Positions 20,240 to 23,425 of a stretch of 23,425 nt of DNA are shown piece after piece. The stretch covers positions 51,511 to 74,935 of the forward strand of contig NW_003133344.1 of NCBI RefSeq assembly GCF_000003605.2, written 5' to 3'. The DNA is from Saccoglossus kowalevskii. Taxonomy: Eukaryota > Hemichordata > Enteropneusta > Harrimaniidae. The position numbers were made by a program, and so were the translations under genes. The notes below the pieces were generated by a model. It was not told the DNA's origin. It worked only from the letters and a program-made list of their open reading frames with translations, and did not search any database. Positions within the stretch are counted from its first letter, which is position 1. Each line of letters begins with the position of its first letter.

Positions 20240-20380
20240 CTAGATTTTATGGTTATCTATAGCAATAGCAACGTAAACTGGTTTGTGGTCATTAAAATAA
20301 GAATCTAGTATATCAACAGTATATAAATGACTTGGAAAACTTGTATAAATATTATTGATGAGATTTTTATGGTTTTATTG
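20240..20380 (-). pseudogene. LINE endonuclease fragment, copy A
   Basis: Minus-strand frame HKNLINNIYTSFPSHLYTVD then ILDSYFNDHKPVYVAIAID. This is the C-terminal end of an APE-type endonuclease (EEP fold) of a non-LTR retrotransposon, where (S/N)DHKP holds the catalytic His. It is homologous to copy B 730 bases away. No reverse transcriptase was found next to it. It is a fragment only. Confidence 0.65.
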
Positions 20381-20967
20381 TTTGTATGAAGAGTATAAAT
20401 AGCTGTACATTTGGTTAGCTTTGATTAGCAGTAGACTACTCGTGATCTATTGTTTACACACATAACTTATATTATCTTCTGATTTGTATTATAATTTTGT
20501 TTCCACAACTATAGAAATATTAGAGATTATCACAATCCCTCCTATACATATTTTATTTATACATTTATACAAGACAAGTCATCTAAGACAAACAAACAAT
20601 AACAAGCTTAATTGCATTAAGAACTCTGAATAATCATGGGAACCATTCCTATAATTACTTCGGCATTTGTGAAAACTTAATCACAATTTCATGAGATTTC
20701 GCAAGAAGAAAAGTATTTGTTGGACAATCACTTGTCACTAATAGTTCAGGTCATTAAGGGTTTAGGGACAGATCTAAAATGTGCTCATGTCAGATACTGG
20801 TATAATAAACAGAATCAGATTACAGCCAAATGTATGCTTAAAATTGAACGATCATCTTTTTAAAAACCCTTGAAATATATATTAACCACAAAACATTTTA
20901 TTGTGCATAACATTTAAATGACTTTGGACAATTTCTATTGTCAATGGTAGATCAATAACTGTCAATT

Positions 20968-21110
20968 AGATTAGATGTTTGTCTATAGCAATGTAAACTG
21001 GTTTATGGTCACTAAAATAAGATTTTAGCACATGTGCATTATATATATGTCTTGGAACATTCGTATACATATGATCGATGAGACTTTTATAGTCTGTATT
21101 AGTATTATTA
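20968..21110 (-). pseudogene. LINE endonuclease fragment, copy B
   Basis: Minus-strand frame NTDYKSLIDHMYTNVPRHIY then NAHVLKSYFSDHKPVYIAID. LIDHMYTN...SDHKP is the typical C-terminal signature of the APE-type endonuclease that nicks target DNA for LINE insertion. Upstream (about 21110-21160) the frame continues TNRLKNIERIKVNNN. It is better preserved than copy A. The catalytic core N-terminal to this piece and the reverse transcriptase are not visible. Confidence 0.7.
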
Positions 21111-21782
21111 TTGACTTTTATCCTTTCTATGTTTTTTAATCGATTTGTTTACGTACTCGAATTTTTCATGGCGTTAAAACCATGCCATAAATGTATACTT
21201 TATGTAAATATGTAAATTTTAAATTTAAAAATGACTTGCTTCGCAATTCGCAAAAAGAATTCTTGTATCTATTAGAACATCCTAAGATTACATTTCTGTC
21301 AATCACGTGATGATGACAGTCTGTTTCAACATACTTCCAAAATTATGCACATGTGTAAAATGAATGAGGAACGGTGTCTAAAAAAGCAATAATTACATAT
21401 ATTTATGCCTATAATTTTCCATTAGTGTAACCAGTAGTTAGTGGGGTAAATATTATGTAAAATCTTCCATTGGAACTCAGAAATGGCGTACAGTAGACTT
21501 GGTTATTGAAACTTCGGGTAAGTACGTTATTAGTTGTGAATAGACAGGGTTCGGAAAATTAGTCACCGACAACATTTTGTGACGTTCAGATCTTGATTGA
21601 GATGCCAGTTTAAAGTGGTCAATTGTGTGTAGCTGTGCGTTTCAAACGTTTTAATAATACTTAAGGTGTTTTGCTTCCTGTCCTATAACTTGTATGCAAA
21701 TAGCTGTGTTCATGATGTTCATAAATATCAATCAAGTTCAACCATTGGCCTGTCATTAATTTAGTATTCACAGTAACTTTAG

Positions 21783-21927
21783 CCATTTCACACAGGTTTT
21801 TCATACCTTTTAAAAAGACAGGAAGAAGGTGATGCAGATGAAGTAACACTGACCCATGATTCCAGTGATATTCAAGACGATCCAGACACAAGTGACAGTC
21901 CTGTCTCAAATGATTCAACTGAAGAAG
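21783..21927 (+). CDS. candidate acidic exon, unknown
   Basis: Between acceptor-like sites (aactttag ending 21782, or ttcacacag ending 21795) and a donor GAAG|GTATAG, one frame reads LLKRQEEGDADEVTLTHDSS then DIQDDPDTSDSPVSNDSTEE. It is strongly acidic and Ser/Thr-rich, as in disordered linkers of transposases and nuclear proteins. The opposite strand is also open for 85 codons. No family was recognised. Confidence 0.3.
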
Positions 21928-22331
21928 GTATAGTTTTCAAACTATTTGCTTAAGATAATTTCTACAGTGACTTGTATTTTTCATCATCATTCGGTTAAAG
22001 TTTTTTTATACATGTCAGACACGAGCAATTGAAAAGTTGTAAATTTGCAAAATAATACCTGTGAATAGGATGCAGCACATTTAAAATTCTAGCTGCTGTG
22101 TTTTTGTTTTATTCACCATACCTAAGCAATTTCATTATCTCAGCCTTTATTTAATGACTTTTTTCTTCTAAGCTCAACAGGAAATTTTTTTTTGTTAAAA
22201 TAATATCATTCATATATTCTATTTTTTTTAATTTATTTGCTGGTATTTTTTTACGTTTTGGTAATCGCGAAAGCCCACAACTACCTATACAAGGCGCGTT
22301 CAAGTACCTCTCCGCTGACGGGATTAGTCAA

Positions 22332-22336
22332 CCAAT
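22332..22336 (+). promoter_or_regulatory. CCAAT box upstream of RecQ-like first exon
   Basis: CCAAT in the context caaccaatcacag, 74 bases before the ATG at 22410, within a CpG-richer stretch (22262-22450). The spacing suits a TATA-less promoter. Confidence 0.4.
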
Positions 22337-22409
22337 CACAGAGCGCCTTACGAAAACACGATGATGCACTTTGCGCGTGCACATGAAGTGATCACCAAGA
22401 AAAATTAAA

Positions 22410-22466
22410 ATGGCGGCGTTTACCGGCCAATCGAGCGAGAAATTTGAACAAATAATTGACCATGAG
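22410..22466 (+). CDS. candidate first exon of RecQ-like gene
   Basis: ATG in a strong context (ttaaaATGGCGG) opens MAAFTGQSSEKFEQIIDHE, 19 codons, ending in phase 0 at a good donor (GAG|GTGAGT). It follows a CpG-containing, CCAAT-bearing flank. The exon at 22946 starts in the same phase, so they can be joined. The peptide itself carries no known domain. The link to the helicase exon is inferred from phase and proximity (479-base intron). The exon could instead belong to a different gene. Confidence 0.5.
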
Positions 22467-22747
22467 GTGAGTATTTGTTGATTATGACATGTTTCCTATT
22501 ATGATTGAACTATGTTGGGTATTTGTGGCCGTTTAGTCAAGTAACAAACAATATTTATATACGCGAAAATGCTTACTCGTGTGGATATAAATGAAAACAC
22601 CAGTGTTACGCACACGTTTCTTGGATAATAACAAATGACCTAAAGTAGGATCGGCATAGTCAGCGACTACCACTCATGTTAGTCACATTAACAAGGATAC
22701 AAGGAGGTTGTGTTTTAATATTCTCGCCTCTTGTCTCATTAATGAAA

Positions 22748-22795
22748 GACCAAGTCACAGTCCCTCTATCCTCTATAGAGGGACTGTGACCAAGT
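22748..22795. repeat. perfect 16-bp hairpin between 8-bp direct repeats
   Basis: gtcacagtccctctat (22754-22769) and atagagggactgtgac (22775-22790) are exact inverted copies around a 5-base loop cctct. gaccaagt stands on both sides (22748-22755 and 22788-22795). The insert could be a minimal remnant of a transposon, with two terminal repeats joined and a target duplication. It sits in the intron of the RecQ-like gene. Confidence 0.75.
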
Positions 22796-22945
22796 AAATG
22801 TTTTATTTTATAAATGGTAATTTACTTGCACAACAGTACTGTCACTGGAAATTATTTAATTTGACTGGTTCATCTAATTTCGAAATCTATACTTCCCGTT
22901 ATTATTTCAATATCTTGGTAATTGATTAATTGGTAATTCTTCCAG

Positions 22946-23135
22946 ATAGACAGTTTGACTTTGTTGGGATTTAGTGCAAAAATGGCCAGAGATGTCCAGA
23001 TTGATAGAAAGTTGCCAACCTATATATATGGTACCCCAGGGGAACAAAGCACACCTTCATAGACATGCTACATCAACATCATGGTGATAAGATTGTATTA
23101 TTGGTAGTTGATGAAGTTCATACTATTCAAAAGTG
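22946..23135 (+). pseudogene. RecQ-like helicase exon with DExH box, one frameshift
   Basis: The exon lies between acceptor ggtaattcttccag (ending 22945) and donor GTAAGTAT (from 23136). It reads IDSLTLLGFSAKMARDVQID then RKLPTYIYGTPGE. After a frame change near 23040 it reads FIDMLHQHHGDKIVLLVVDE then VHTIQKW, with the Trp codon split by the intron. VVDEVHTIQKW is motif II (DExH) of RecQ-family superfamily-2 helicases, and YIYGTP matches the YxTPE-like block before it. The Walker A motif is missing, so either another exon lies between or the gene is decayed. RecQ-like genes of this type are often repeated in invertebrate genomes. The gene would continue beyond the right edge. Confidence 0.62.
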
Positions 23136-23425
23136 GTAAGTATATTGCTTGTATGCTTGCTTGTAATATTTGTATGCATGTTATTTTCATAATTGACACT
23201 AGAGGCATTTTGAGTCGATCTGTAATTCTAAACCACTCACTGCATTATGGGAAAGAACTTCCATTGTATATATAATCTGGAAACTGACTAAATTATGTAA
23301 ATTTTATGAAATCTTTCAACAATATTAGGATTTGTATCACTATACAATGTTTTTTCATTCTCTGTCAGATTTTTTGAGAAACAAATGAAAAAACAAAAAC
23401 ATTACCATATACATGTACCACATTT
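23136..23425 (+). other. intron of the RecQ-like gene, runs off the edge
   Basis: No coding block was seen after the donor at 23136. A+T-rich, presumed intron. Confidence 0.4.

Noticed and set aside
21661-21918. 85-codon minus-strand frame rich in His and Leu
   Set aside because: Composition mirrors the acidic plus-strand exon candidate; no domain.
1-23425. CRISPR arrays, bacterial operons, rRNA or tRNA genes
   Set aside because: Looked for and not seen; the sequence is eukaryotic in character.

Overview
The window looks like intergenic or intronic DNA from a marine invertebrate animal, perhaps a mollusc or another lophotrochozoan. The evidence is a high A+T content, short ORFs, GT-AG splice signals next to coding-looking blocks, many miniature inverted-repeat elements, and decayed transposase fossils of types common in invertebrate genomes. 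Nothing points to bacteria: there is no operon layout, no dense coding and no ribosome binding sites. The species cannot be named from the sequence. No complete intact gene was found, and none of the larger recognisable proteins is intact. They were recovered by reading across frameshifts and stop codons, so most entries are pseudogenes or candidate exons.

Layout, left to right. 1-1300: A+T-rich, no gene seen. 1308-2681 (+): decayed CACTA/EnSpm transposase. 4267-4409: hairpin MITE. 5081-5169 (+): candidate first coding exon of an unknown gene. 5883-6010: short diverged direct repeat. 6013-6270 (-): exon fragment of an unclassified transposon-associated protein family. 7456-7898 (-): two spliced exons of a Mutator-like transposase domain with a GDGDS motif. 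8391-8844: PIF/Harbinger-type MITE with long TIRs and TTA target duplications. 9301-10191 (-): two adjacent open frames, one with two predicted membrane segments. 10690-11660 (+): exons of an unclassified transposon-like protein. 11745-11952: TA-flanked MITE. 12232-12550 (+): 5' end of a mariner element. 12745-12885: possible promoter motifs. 12890-15070: no gene seen, one strong hairpin. 15070-18445 (-): the largest feature, an SGNH-hydrolase-like domain joined to a ZSWIM/MULE transposase with a SWIM zinc finger and a 36-bp coding repeat. 19008-19490: diverged satellite-like tandem repeat. 20240-21110 (-): two copies of the end of a LINE-type endonuclease domain. 21783-21927 (+): acidic candidate exon. 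22410-23135 (+): CCAAT box, first exon and DExH-box exon of a RecQ-like helicase gene. 22748-22795: perfect hairpin between 8-bp direct repeats, inside the RecQ-like intron.

The genes do not form a pathway. The window is a graveyard of at least six DNA-transposon lineages plus one LINE. The two parts most worth a second look are the SGNH + ZSWIM/MULE reading frame and the RecQ-like gene entering from the right edge.
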